Assembly (NCBI GenBank): GCA_027315005.1 | Contig: DAHUZT010000034.1 | Coordinates: forward strand, 1 to 34,041 | Length of the DNA: 34,041 nucleotides | Reading direction: 5' to 3' | Source of the DNA: Acidimicrobiaceae bacterium | GTDB taxonomy: Bacteria > Actinomycetota > Acidimicrobiia > Acidimicrobiales > RAAP-2 | Part shown: positions 1 to 7,767 of the stretch, piece after piece | Layout: every line of letters begins with the position of its first letter | How positions within the stretch are numbered: the first letter of the stretch is position 1 | Translations under genes and position numbers: made by a program | The notes under the pieces: model-generated | Told to the model about the DNA's origin: nothing | Database searches by the model: none | Seen by the model: only the letters and a program-made list of their open reading frames with translations

Positions 1-249
1 CCTCGACCCAGGTGAGCTTCCGGAAGACCAATTCGACCGGGCCTTCATTCCGACCCACCGCTGAGCACGCTTCCGACCTCGACAAGGTCCAACTGCTCTC
101 GAGCGATCGTTTCCGTAGACGCATCGGCCGAGCCCAACCCGCCACCATGACGGCGCTGTACGGTGCCCTGTCGGTGGTCGTGGACCAGCTGGTGGTTTCA
201 TCTGATGCCGGTGAACCGCGCGATTCGCAAAGCGAGCGACAATGGGGTC
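1..249. other. left-edge region, no confident gene
   Basis: No gene can be assigned with confidence. A plus-strand frame entering from the left stops at the TGA at 62-64 and would give a 20-residue C-terminal tail reading LDPGELPEDQFDRAFIPTHR. A competing minus-strand frame is open from an ATG at 148 to the window edge and would be the first 49 codons of a leftward gene. Neither is long enough to recognise a family. The plus-strand frame open from 12 to 263 is probably a shadow, because it overlaps the next gene's start. Confidence 0.3.
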
Positions 250-885
250 GTGTCACATCATGAGAGCTCTCCACGTCAGGTCGCCGTCGTCCTGTTCGAG
301 GACTTTGAAATTCTCGACGTCTTCGGTCCACTGGAGATGTTCGGAGCGCTCCCGGACCAGTTTCGGCTCACGCTTGTCGGTCCGGCGTCGGGCCCGGTTC
401 GAAGTGCCCCAGGTCCCCAGGCGATCAGTCAGTACTCCTACCTGGAAGCGCCGGGCGCCGAGGTGGTGCTCGGACCCGGAGGACCGGGTACTCGCCGGCT
501 CGCTACCGAACAGGTGTTTCTCAAATGGCTGGCCCGGTGGGCGTCCGACGCCGAGTTCATCACCTCTGTTTGCACGGGTTCGGGTCTTCTTGCTGCAGCC
601 GGTCTGCTTGATGGCTACCGGGCCACCTCGAACAAGCGAGCGTTTGCCTGGGCCTGCGAGCAGGGTCCTGATGTGGAGTGGGTGCCCGAGGCCCGCTGGG
701 TGGAGGACCGCAATCGATGGACCTCATCTGGAGTGGCTGCGGGCATGGACATGGCCCTGGGGCTCATCGCCCGGCTCCATGGGGATCAGGTCGCTGCCTC
801 AGTGGCCGACGGGGTCGAGCTGGAGTGGCATCGGGACCCCACATGGGACCCATTTGCAGCGAACAATGGGCTGACCCCGAGCTGA
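250..885 (+). CDS. DJ-1/PfpI family protein (isonitrile hydratase-like)
   Basis: A 211-residue protein of the DJ-1/PfpI (ThiJ) superfamily, the group containing isonitrile hydratase and the amidase domains of AraC-type GATase1 regulators. Visible features are the acidic N-terminal strand-loop FEDFEILDVFGPLEMF (about residues 16-31), the nucleophile elbow SVCTGSGLL with the presumed catalytic Cys108, and the late GVAAGMDMAL helix start (about 161-170) typical of this branch. There is no C-terminal AraC-type HTH, so this is a free-standing enzyme. The GTG at 250 is chosen because it lies nine residues before the conserved core; upstream in-frame starts at 163 and 205 would add unconserved sequence. 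Substrate unknown. The gene converges on the GNAT fusion that ends at 1009. Confidence 0.85.
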   Translation: MSHHESSPRQVAVVLFEDFEILDVFGPLEMFGALPDQFRLTLVGPASGPVRSAPGPQAISQYSYLEAPGAEVVLGPGGPGTRRLATEQVFLKWLARWASDAEFITSVCTGSGLLAAAGLLDGYRATSNKRAFAWACEQGPDVEWVPEARWVEDRNRWTSSGVAAGMDMALGLIARLHGDQVAASVADGVELEWHRDPTWDPFAANNGLTPS

Positions 886-1008
886 CCCTCGGCCATGAAC
901 GCCACCGGTTCGGCTGTTCTCCCCACTGGGTGACCCCGAGCCTCGAATCTGCAGGGCAACTACACGTCGACGCTTCTGCTCGGGGCCCCTTTCTGGACAC
1001 CTTCGGAT

Positions 1009-2031
1009 CTATCCCTTGACGAACCGGGCGCGATTGGACTGCCTCTCCCAGCCCGCTGCCGTCCAGAAGCCGAAAGCGGCAGGGCTGGTCTCTGTGACGA
1101 CGGCCGCCAGGCGGACGGCCCCGAAGGAACGAAGCCGATCTTCGCCAGCCGCGACCAATGTCCGGGCCACTCCGGTCCGCCGGTGAGTCGGCGCCACAGC
1201 AAGCCGGTAGATGGAACCCCGCCACCCATCCCACCCGCAGATGACGGTTCCCACGATTTGGCCGTCCGCCTCGGCGATCAGCAGAGCGAAGCGATCCCGG
1301 TCGAGGAGCCTGGTGAGACACTCGACATCGTCGGTGTGGGTGGGTTCGACATCTGCGATGCGCCAAAGCGTGAGGACACCTTCGAGGTCGTCGGGTGTCG
1401 CATCTCGGAGACGTATCGATCCGGTCGGACCGCCCAGCAGTTGAGCATTGGCCTGAGCACGGTTCAGGGCGTCGACCACAGCGGCAGACGCATCGTCGAG
1501 TCGCTTGCGGCATCGACGATTCAGCTCGAAGTTGGACTCGGCCGCGACCGTGTCGACCAGTAGACGAAAGAGTTCCGGCTTCCCTTCGAGCACGACACCG
1601 TCTGCGACGGCCCTGGCTCTGTAGACCATCCGTTCCACGTCGGAATCCGGGTAGGTGATGGATCGCAGAACCTTCGCGATCTCGTAGGGAATCACGGCAC
1701 TCGTTCCCTCTTCCGCAGAGGGCACGGAGCCACTTCGCAGATCTGCGGATGATCCTTCCCAGCCGCTGATGCGCCCATCATCACCACAGACAATGCATTC
1801 CCAGCGAATCTCAGACCGCAGCTCACTTCGATGGATGCAGATCCGGCCAGGACATGGCTTCCGACCCGGTCGGCGAATGCAGCCGATGCCACTCACCCAC
1901 GACAGCCCCGGCTCGGCCGAACTCCCAGCCTTGACTAACGAACCGAGGTGCTGTGCCATCCGGCGCGCAGGAGCCGGCGCATCATCAGGAATCCCGAGGA
2001 AGTGGCGAAGATCGGACACAAACACTCGCAA
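1009..2031 (-). CDS. GNAT acetyltransferase fused to an N-terminal Cys-rich domain
   Basis: A 340-residue protein with three apparent parts. Residues 1-98 form a compact domain with five cysteines (C51, C60, C65, C79, C82), of which C79-x2-C82 lies in WECIVCGDDG and suggests a zinc ribbon or rubredoxin-like knuckle; similar stand-alone actinobacterial proteins exist from memory. Residues 110-195 are mainly helical and unrecognised. Residues 204-340 are a GNAT N-acetyltransferase domain with the acetyl-CoA motif YRLAVAPTHRRTGVARTLV (275-293) and a typical C-terminal FWTAAGWER strand. The listed start is a TTG; GTG codons at 2025 and 2019 are alternatives and no clear Shine-Dalgarno sequence decides. 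Substrate unknown. It is divergent from the next GNAT gene, with about 280 bp between them. Confidence 0.8.
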   Translation of the reverse strand: MRVFVSDLRHFLGIPDDAPAPARRMAQHLGSLVKAGSSAEPGLSWVSGIGCIRRPGRKPCPGRICIHRSELRSEIRWECIVCGDDGRISGWEGSSADLRSGSVPSAEEGTSAVIPYEIAKVLRSITYPDSDVERMVYRARAVADGVVLEGKPELFRLLVDTVAAESNFELNRRCRKRLDDASAAVVDALNRAQANAQLLGGPTGSIRLRDATPDDLEGVLTLWRIADVEPTHTDDVECLTRLLDRDRFALLIAEADGQIVGTVICGWDGWRGSIYRLAVAPTHRRTGVARTLVAAGEDRLRSFGAVRLAAVVTETSPAAFGFWTAAGWERQSNRARFVKG

Positions 2032-2312
2032 AGGCTAACCAGACGAGCCCTCACCGGTGGCTCACTGGCCGTCACCCGTGGCAACTACCATCTCAGCCAT
2101 CTCGCCACCGGTGACACGAAGATGAGCCAGGGCTACCGTGAGGGTCGTGGACCCGTCCTCGTCGCCGAAGCTCCACCTTTCCTTTCCTTCTCCTGCGGCG
2201 ACCATGTCGACGGCTGCTGGGACTGCGAGCCGGGCGGCGCTCCCGATCGGTGGTCGGGCCTCGATGCAGGGCGGTGCGTCAAGCATGGCCGCCGTCGACG
2301 AGGGCTGAGCCC

Positions 2313-2804
2313 ATGGAGGAGATGGACTCTGGTTCTGGTGCCGTCGTCCGACTCGCCCGGATCGAAGAGGCTGAGGCGGTGGCCGAGGTGTGGCTGGCGT
2401 CGCGCCACGCGGCAGCTCCTCAGATCCCGCCCCCAGCGCACACTGACGACGAGGTGAGGACATGGTTCTCCATGAGCGTCTTTCGATCGGGCCACGAGGT
2501 CTGGGTCATCGACGAGCAGGGCCGGATCAGTGGGCTCCTCGTTCTCGGCGGAAGCTCGATTGAGCAGCTCTACGTCCACCCGCAACGGCAGGGCCAGGGC
2601 CTGGGCTCCCGGCTCGTCGAGCTTGCGAAGGCGAAGCGGTCGTTCCTCCAGCTCTGGACGTTCCAGTCGAACCATCGCGCTCACCGCTTCTACCAACGGC
2701 ATGGCTTCATCCCGACGCAGACCAGCGATGGAGCCAATGAGGAAGGGGCTCCGGACGTACGATTCGAGTGGCACGCGTCGGATCAGAGCGAACGTTCCGC
2801 CTGA
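2313..2804 (+). CDS. GNAT family N-acetyltransferase
   Basis: A 163-residue single-domain GNAT enzyme expected to transfer an acetyl group from acetyl-CoA to an amine. The central strand and loop IEQLYVHPQRQGQGLGSRLV hold the Q-x-x-G-x-G/A pyrophosphate-binding motif, followed by LQLWTFQSNHRAHRFYQRHGF, the usual C-terminal half with its Tyr near the catalytic position. The ATG at 2313 is preferred over the upstream in-frame start at 2250 because the domain begins directly after it; a second ATG follows at 2322. It is not closely related to the neighbouring GNAT fusion. The acceptor cannot be told from sequence. Confidence 0.85.
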   Translation: MEEMDSGSGAVVRLARIEEAEAVAEVWLASRHAAAPQIPPPAHTDDEVRTWFSMSVFRSGHEVWVIDEQGRISGLLVLGGSSIEQLYVHPQRQGQGLGSRLVELAKAKRSFLQLWTFQSNHRAHRFYQRHGFIPTQTSDGANEEGAPDVRFEWHASDQSERSA

Positions 2805-2832
2805 GAGGCAGGAGCGTGATCTCGGACGCTTG

Positions 2833-2868
2833 CGTCGGCTGAGTCGGCTGCGTCGGCTGTGTCGGTCC
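2833..2868. repeat. short 9-bp tandem repeat
   Basis: Three near-perfect copies of a 9-bp unit (NGTCGGCTG) and a degenerate fourth lie in the 154-bp convergent gap between the GNAT gene and the SCO6745-family gene. It is non-coding in both flanking frames. No function is apparent. Confidence 0.5.
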
Positions 2869-2958
2869 ACCGCGCTGGAGCCGTCACGGTATGGCCACCG
2901 TGTGCTGCCCCGTGGCGCCCAGTACGGCCTTGCGCGAGGGTTCAACCGCCACTTGCTC

Positions 2959-3828
2959 TCAGGAGATCGTAATCGGCCGAGGCAGACCCATCGGATTGGG
3001 GAACGGGATCTGTCCGGTCGCCGCGATTCGTCGAGCTGCCGGCCGGAGTCCGTCGATGAGCCGTTCGACGAGGCGGTCACCCACGCTCCGGAAGGGCACG
3101 GCGGCGAGCTCGTCGGTATGCCGCTCGATCGACTGATGGAGCCGGAGTCCCTCGGCGGACGCCAGATCCGCGTCATCGAGGAGCTTGCGATTCCGCAGTC
3201 GTTGTACCGCCTGTCTCCAATCGGTGGGTGACCATCCGCGGCTGTCCTGGAACACGGACGGCGTGATGCCGGCGCACGCGGCGAACAGAACGTGGACCTC
3301 ACACCCGTCCAATCCAGCCGCGGCGAGCAGGCAGACGTGGGAATCGCCCCGGTGCTCACGCAACGCGGTCGCCGCCTGCCACAGTGCTGCTACCGGATCA
3401 TCGGGTTGGCGTACATCCCGGTTGGCAGCGAAGAGCGGTCGTCCACCCGGATCTCCGGAAGCGATCAACGAATCGAGCACTGGCAACGTCCGGCGGGCAA
3501 GAGCTTCGGCCCCCTCATGGGTGAGAAGCCTTCGCAGGGCGACGGCGGCTGCGGTGGATCGTGCTTCGACGACATCGGTCGGCTCGGCGAAGCTCCACGC
3601 GTCGGGGATCGCACGTCGGACGCGACTGGGCTCGAAGTTGAAGAACGTCGCTTCGACCACCGCGGCACCGACCGGACCCAAGGGAGCGGCTCGGCACCCG
3701 AAGTAGCCCATCCAGAATCCCTTGAGACCGAGTTCACGAGCCGCCTGTCGACACTCCGGTGCGAAGTAGGTGACCGCATTGACCATTTCGAGGTACTGCC
3801 AGATCGTGCGGGCGAGTCGGTGATCCAC
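2959..3828 (-). CDS. SCO6745 family protein
   Basis: A 289-residue, mostly alpha-helical protein resembling the actinobacterial SCO6745 family, whose biochemical role is not established as far as I know. The opening LARTIWQYLEMVNAVTYFAPE and the segment GLKGFWMGYFGCRAAPLGPV, followed by ATFFNFEPSRVRRAIPDAW, are the recognisable blocks. A later WSPTDWRQAVQRLRNRKLLDDADLAS-type stretch resembles the winged-helix-like part of the family. Length fits the family. The start is a GTG at 3828 that places the conserved opening at residue 5. It lies downstream of the aldo/keto reductase gene on the same strand, separated by an array of 18-bp modules. Confidence 0.75.
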   Translation of the reverse strand: MDHRLARTIWQYLEMVNAVTYFAPECRQAARELGLKGFWMGYFGCRAAPLGPVGAAVVEATFFNFEPSRVRRAIPDAWSFAEPTDVVEARSTAAAVALRRLLTHEGAEALARRTLPVLDSLIASGDPGGRPLFAANRDVRQPDDPVAALWQAATALREHRGDSHVCLLAAAGLDGCEVHVLFAACAGITPSVFQDSRGWSPTDWRQAVQRLRNRKLLDDADLASAEGLRLHQSIERHTDELAAVPFRSVGDRLVERLIDGLRPAARRIAATGQIPFPNPMGLPRPITIS

Positions 3829-3849
3829 TCCAAGATGATGACCTATCGG

Positions 3850-3975
3850 ACCGATGGACCGTCGACCGGGCCCTCTGCCACGTCGACCGATGACCCCGGC
3901 TCGACCGATGACCCCGGCTCGACCGATGGACCGTCGACCGGGCCCTCTGCCGCGTCGACCGATGACCCCGGCTCG
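3850..3975. repeat. intergenic array of 18-bp modules (order A-B-C-C-A-B-C)
   Basis: Seven consecutive 18-bp modules fill the gap between two minus-strand genes. A = accgatggaccgtcgacc (3850-3867, 3922-3939); B = gggccctctgccrcgtcg (3868-3885, 3940-3957, one base differing); C = accgatgaccccggctcg (3886-3903, 3904-3921, 3958-3975). The 54-bp A-B-C unit is therefore duplicated with an extra C between copies. All modules keep one plus-strand frame open (a Thr/Ser/Asp/Pro/Gly-rich peptide), but nothing else supports coding. The array starts 22 bp upstream of the SCO6745-family start codon and stops 6 bp short of the aldo/keto reductase stop codon. Confidence 0.9.
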
Positions 3976-3981
3976 ACCGGC

Positions 3982-4923
3982 CTACCGTTGCCCCTGAGCT
4001 GGGCGGTCGACGATCCGGTCGATTTCTCCTATCTCGGTAGCGGACAGCATCCAGGTCCCAGCGGCCGCGTTGGCCACCACCTGTTCGGGCCTGGTGGCAC
4101 CAGCGATCACCGAAGCCACTACAGGCTTGGCCGCAAGCCAGGCGAACGCAAGGTCGAGCAGGCTGTGCCCATGGTCCGCTGACCAGGAGGTCAAGACATC
4201 GACGGTGTCGAACGCCTCATCTGTGAGTGCGAGTGGTGCCCGCTCGGTCCAGCCTGGCCTCCCCATCCGGCTGCCTTCCGGAGGTGGCATGCCCCGTCTG
4301 TACTTGCCGGTCAGGAGCCCGCTCGCCAGGGGAAAGTACGGAAGGTAGGAGATCCCCAGTTCTTCACAAGTTGGGAGGACCGCCTTTTCGTCCTGGCGGT
4401 GGAGGAGGTTGTAGTGATTCTGCACGCTTACGAAATGAGGTCCGGTACTCGCTTCGTGTGCCTCCCGCAACTGCTCGGCGGAGAAGTTCGAACATCCGAT
4501 CTCACGGACCTTGCCTGCTTCCACCAGTTCGGTGAGCGCATCGAGGGTGTCAGCGATTGGAGTGGCGGGGTCGGGCCGGTGGATCTGATAGAGGTCGATG
4601 CGGTCGGTACCCAATCGTGTGAGACTTGTCTCCACGGCGCGACGGACGTAGTCCGGTGCTGCTCCACCGGTACCCTCCCGCCCGATGACCGGACTGCCGA
4701 ACTTGGTTGCGATGAGGACCTCGTCCCGGCGGGAACCGAGGGCTCGTCCGAGGCGTTGCTCGCTCTCACCGTACGAGTCGGAAGTGTCGAAGAAGTTCAC
4801 GCCCTGTTCGAGGGCGGCATCAACGACCGGAGGTACCTCGTCGGCGGACATCGTCAATCCGAAATTGTTGGTCCCCAGGCCCACCAAGGTGACCTCGAGG
4901 GAACCGATCGTCCTCGTTTGCAT
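3982..4923 (-). CDS. aldo/keto reductase
   Basis: A 313-residue NADPH-dependent oxidoreductase of the aldo/keto reductase superfamily, a cytosolic TIM barrel. The catalytic tetrad is visible as Asp46 (NFFDTSDSYG), Tyr51, Lys74 (IATKFG) and His115 (YQIHRPD). The GCSNFSAEQL and VQNHYNLLHRQDE strands and the C-terminal IAGATRPEQVVANAAA cofactor-binding loop are typical of the YhdN/Tas-like branch. The ATG at 4923 is chosen over the GTG at 4929 because an AGCAGG Shine-Dalgarno sequence sits 5 nt before the ATG. Substrate unknown. Its 3' end abuts the array of 18-bp modules. Confidence 0.93.
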   Translation of the reverse strand: MQTRTIGSLEVTLVGLGTNNFGLTMSADEVPPVVDAALEQGVNFFDTSDSYGESEQRLGRALGSRRDEVLIATKFGSPVIGREGTGGAAPDYVRRAVETSLTRLGTDRIDLYQIHRPDPATPIADTLDALTELVEAGKVREIGCSNFSAEQLREAHEASTGPHFVSVQNHYNLLHRQDEKAVLPTCEELGISYLPYFPLASGLLTGKYRRGMPPPEGSRMGRPGWTERAPLALTDEAFDTVDVLTSWSADHGHSLLDLAFAWLAAKPVVASVIAGATRPEQVVANAAAGTWMLSATEIGEIDRIVDRPAQGQR

Positions 4924-5075
4924 GGGCACCTGCTTAGCAGGTCCCGCCCCGGGTCACGCCCCCCGAGGGATCACTGATCGCAAGGGGGCGGTCGACTAGG
5001 ACGAAGCTGAGGAACGCCGGTGGCCGCGTGATCGACTGCATCGTCCGTTTGGCCGGGCCCTGCGGACCATCGCGG

Positions 5076-6533
5076 TCACGACGGACCCTCGAGATAGCGC
5101 GGATTGGCCACCAGCAGCTGATCGAGGACGCCGGGCGCGAGCACCATCCCGAGCCCTTGGAGGTCCTTGTCGTACCGCCCGGCGCGAATGGCGGTGCCAA
5201 GTGCCGCGTCGTCCTCCACCTCGAGCTTCTCCAAGCGCTGTGCGTGCGAGGCTGCGGCATCCATGCCGAGATGCAGCTGGCGAGCGACGATCGCCAAGAT
5301 GTTCCGAGCAACCCTGGCCTCGAAGTGCTCGGCCCCTTCGGCCGCGGCCATGACCTCCGTCTCCAGGTACTCACCGACCGCATCGACCAGCTCGGTCAGA
5401 GACGGACGGCCGAAGAGCGGGTCGGGTCCGGGCAGAGGCCCGTGCCCGCGCTGCAGCAGTGGCCCGTTCGCGGTATCAGTGGCGTCGCTTCGGCGAGCGG
5501 TCCTGTCCGGCGTCCCGGTCACGTGTCCAAGATGCCCTCTGCCGCCCGTGACCACCTCCATCAAAACGAGCAGATCCCATTCGCTCTCGCACACCCGGCG
5601 CCCGATAGCTGCCAGCTCCACCGAGCGAGTGGCCCCACTCAGGTGCGCCGAGGCCTGGATCAGGCAGATGACCGCCCACTTGATCGCGGCGTACGCCTCC
5701 CACCATCGGACCCGGTCGGGGTCCACCACGCGACCGCAGGCGTGCTCGTAGGCGGAGAGGAAACCGTCCAGATCGCCGAAGCCGCCTACCCGACCTGGAC
5801 CGCCGAACCTCCAGGCCCGGGCACAGAGCCATCCGATGTCCTCGGCCGGATCGCCCGCATGGGCCAGTTCCCAGTCGAGCACGCCCCGTAGGCCACCGGT
5901 GCCCACAAGCAGGTTCCCCATCCGGAAATCGCCATGGAGCACCACCGGATCCCCCGGTGGCGGTCGGCTGCGAGCCTGCCACCGCACTCCGAGCTCGAGC
6001 ACGGGTCGACTTTGGCGGAGACCATCGAGGAGTTCGAGCGGGTTACCCAGCGGATCGGCCTCGGGCAGACCGGGCACCGATTCGAGGTCGATCGAGTGGA
6101 TGGCGGCGAGCGCACGCGCCACCTGTCCGTTCAATGCGGGGCGCACCCTGGCGAACGCGTCATCTCGAAGGATGCGCCGAGGAATCGTCTCCCCTTCGAG
6201 CCGCTCGACCACCAGCCAGCCCGCCGGGAGACCAGCCGACCTGCCGGCGGCCACGACGACCGGCACCGGAACGCCCGCGGTACGGGCTACCCGTAACAAC
6301 GTCGCCTCCATTTCGACGTCTTCCCCGGGGCGCACACCGGCCCTCCGCGTCCGCTGGAGCACCAAAGGGCGCGCCGCCCCCCGGGGGTGCTCGAGGTCGA
6401 ATGCGAAGGTGACCCTCGACGCCCCACCGGAGAGCCGCCGTACCCGGACCACCCGACCGCCGAGTGCGGTCTCCAGCACGCGGACCGATCCGGCGAAGTC
6501 CTGGCCCGACGCTGCGCCCTCACCGCTCACCAC
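5076..6533 (-). CDS. APH-type phosphotransferase with C-terminal DUF6285-like domain
   Basis: A 485-residue protein. Residues about 15-345 are an aminoglycoside phosphotransferase/choline kinase-like fold related to the ACAD10/11 N-terminal kinase. It shows a glycine-rich loop (LSGGASRVTFAF), the Brenner motif HGDFRMGN (200-207, catalytic Asp202, Asn207) and the metal-binding Asp220 in VLDWELAHAGDPAEDIGW. Residues about 380-485 form a separate helical domain resembling DUF6285, often found beside or fused to such kinases. In actinobacteria these kinases commonly sit with acyl-CoA dehydrogenases and are thought to phosphorylate hydroxyacyl substrates, which is an inference here. The GTG start at 6533 is supported by GAGGAGGAG about 4 nt upstream. 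It lies 62 bp behind the AttH-like gene, probably in one operon. Confidence 0.85.
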   Translation of the reverse strand: MVSGEGAASGQDFAGSVRVLETALGGRVVRVRRLSGGASRVTFAFDLEHPRGAARPLVLQRTRRAGVRPGEDVEMEATLLRVARTAGVPVPVVVAAGRSAGLPAGWLVVERLEGETIPRRILRDDAFARVRPALNGQVARALAAIHSIDLESVPGLPEADPLGNPLELLDGLRQSRPVLELGVRWQARSRPPPGDPVVLHGDFRMGNLLVGTGGLRGVLDWELAHAGDPAEDIGWLCARAWRFGGPGRVGGFGDLDGFLSAYEHACGRVVDPDRVRWWEAYAAIKWAVICLIQASAHLSGATRSVELAAIGRRVCESEWDLLVLMEVVTGGRGHLGHVTGTPDRTARRSDATDTANGPLLQRGHGPLPGPDPLFGRPSLTELVDAVGEYLETEVMAAAEGAEHFEARVARNILAIVARQLHLGMDAAASHAQRLEKLEVEDDAALGTAIRAGRYDKDLQGLGMVLAPGVLDQLLVANPRYLEGPS

Positions 6534-6595
6534 GGTCTCCTCCTCGGCCAGAGGCTGTTCGTCACCAGATCAGTTCCGACCGGTCACTGCCGTAT

Positions 6596-7630
6596 CTAGA
6601 CCACCGCTACGGCGGGTCGCCCGTCGGCGTCGACTTGATGGAGGTACTCGGCGATGCCGTATCCGAGCAGCTCCTCACCGCCGACTTTCCGGTAGGTCCA
6701 CCGAGTCAGACCCTCGTTGATCACGGTGCCGCCCGGCCTCCCGATGACGGCCGTCCGCATCACTTCACCCGTCAGGAGATGGGATCGGCCTCGTTTGTCC
6801 ACGGCAACCAGGTGTACGACCCGCTGGGTGAGTCCGTCGTCGGCCAGTTCGGTTTGCAGCTGCCACTCCTTGATGCTCGCCATGTGGCCGTTCTCGAACA
6901 CCCACCCTCGGTGCAGGTCGCCGGCCGCTGTGCCGAGACGTATGCCCCCGAAGTGGAGGGAATCACCCATGTTGATGCTGAACCATCGCCACATCGGGCT
7001 ACCCTCCCACCGGCGCGGTCCCCACGAGCGGTCCCGGTTGCCATGCGCATCATCCCATTCGTGTCGGGTGCCGTCGACGATGACCGAGCCCGTCCACCGT
7101 CCGGCCTGTTCGAGGTGACCCTTCCCCGTCGTGGACGTGGCGGACGACGCCTGCACGCTGAGGGGAACTCCTCTTTGCTGCCCGGCGGAACCCACTGCCG
7201 GGCAGAGGGACTCGAACACCGCGTCCACGGCGACGTGGACCGGACGGGTCGCCTCTCCCGGCCCGCCCGCTTCTCCCGATCCGACCGATCCGACCGGCGG
7301 GCGGCACTGACGGGCCGAGGCATCGATGTCGGCCACGATCCGCCAGCACCGCATGGCCTCGACGAGCTCGTAGCGGACCCCCCCGACCGCCAGTGGCGAC
7401 CCCACCATCTCCGATTGGTCGACCGTGTGACGGAACTCCGCGAGTCCACCATCGGGCAGCCACACCGAGAGGCCCACGTCCATGGTCCCCTCGTTGGGCC
7501 GGATACCGATCCGGGTGAACAAACCGGTGTCGGAGCTCGGGTCGTAGGCATTGAAGTAGTAGGACTCGCTCCACGCCGAGTCGGGCTCCACCGGATGGGG
7601 GTAGTCGTGTTCGGGCTCGAGGATCGGCAT
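6596..7630 (-). CDS. AttH / DUF7064-DUF7065-like protein
   Basis: A 344-residue protein resembling the actinobacterial DUF7065/DUF7064 proteins, which share a lipocalin-like double beta-barrel with AttH and hydroxyneurosporene synthase (CrtC). Recognisable blocks are the opening PEHDYPHPVEPDSAWSES, the YYFNAYDPSSDTGLFTRIGI strand pair and the second-domain signature WDDAHGNRDRSWGPRRW. No signal peptide is present. The reaction is unknown; relatives occur in terpenoid, steroid and acyl-CoA gene neighbourhoods. The ATG at 7630 is preferred because the upstream extension (to 7918) overlaps the divergent trpB gene and is low-complexity. It probably leads an operon with the kinase gene. Confidence 0.7.
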   Translation of the reverse strand: MPILEPEHDYPHPVEPDSAWSESYYFNAYDPSSDTGLFTRIGIRPNEGTMDVGLSVWLPDGGLAEFRHTVDQSEMVGSPLAVGGVRYELVEAMRCWRIVADIDASARQCRPPVGSVGSGEAGGPGEATRPVHVAVDAVFESLCPAVGSAGQQRGVPLSVQASSATSTTGKGHLEQAGRWTGSVIVDGTRHEWDDAHGNRDRSWGPRRWEGSPMWRWFSINMGDSLHFGGIRLGTAAGDLHRGWVFENGHMASIKEWQLQTELADDGLTQRVVHLVAVDKRGRSHLLTGEVMRTAVIGRPGGTVINEGLTRWTYRKVGGEELLGYGIAEYLHQVDADGRPAVAVV

Positions 7631-7767
7631 GAACAACTCTGGTCCATCCCGCCGGAGCGCACAATGCCCGGAGCCATTCCGAGCAACAGCCGGGGACCTT
7701 CCTCCTGCCTGGCCCGCGCGGGCGCGGTAGCGTTTCGGCACCCGCTCAGTTGAGGAAGGGAACAGCC

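Noticed and set aside
2133-3359. A 408-codon minus-strand frame
   Set aside because: Antisense to the GNAT gene and out of frame with the SCO6745-family gene it overlaps.
3850-3975. The repeat array as a CRISPR
   Set aside because: Modules are contiguous 18-mers with no unique spacers and no cas genes nearby.
3292-4182. A plus-strand 296-codon frame running through the 18-bp module array
   Set aside because: Most of it is antisense to the SCO6745-family and aldo/keto reductase genes; only the array portion lies outside genes.
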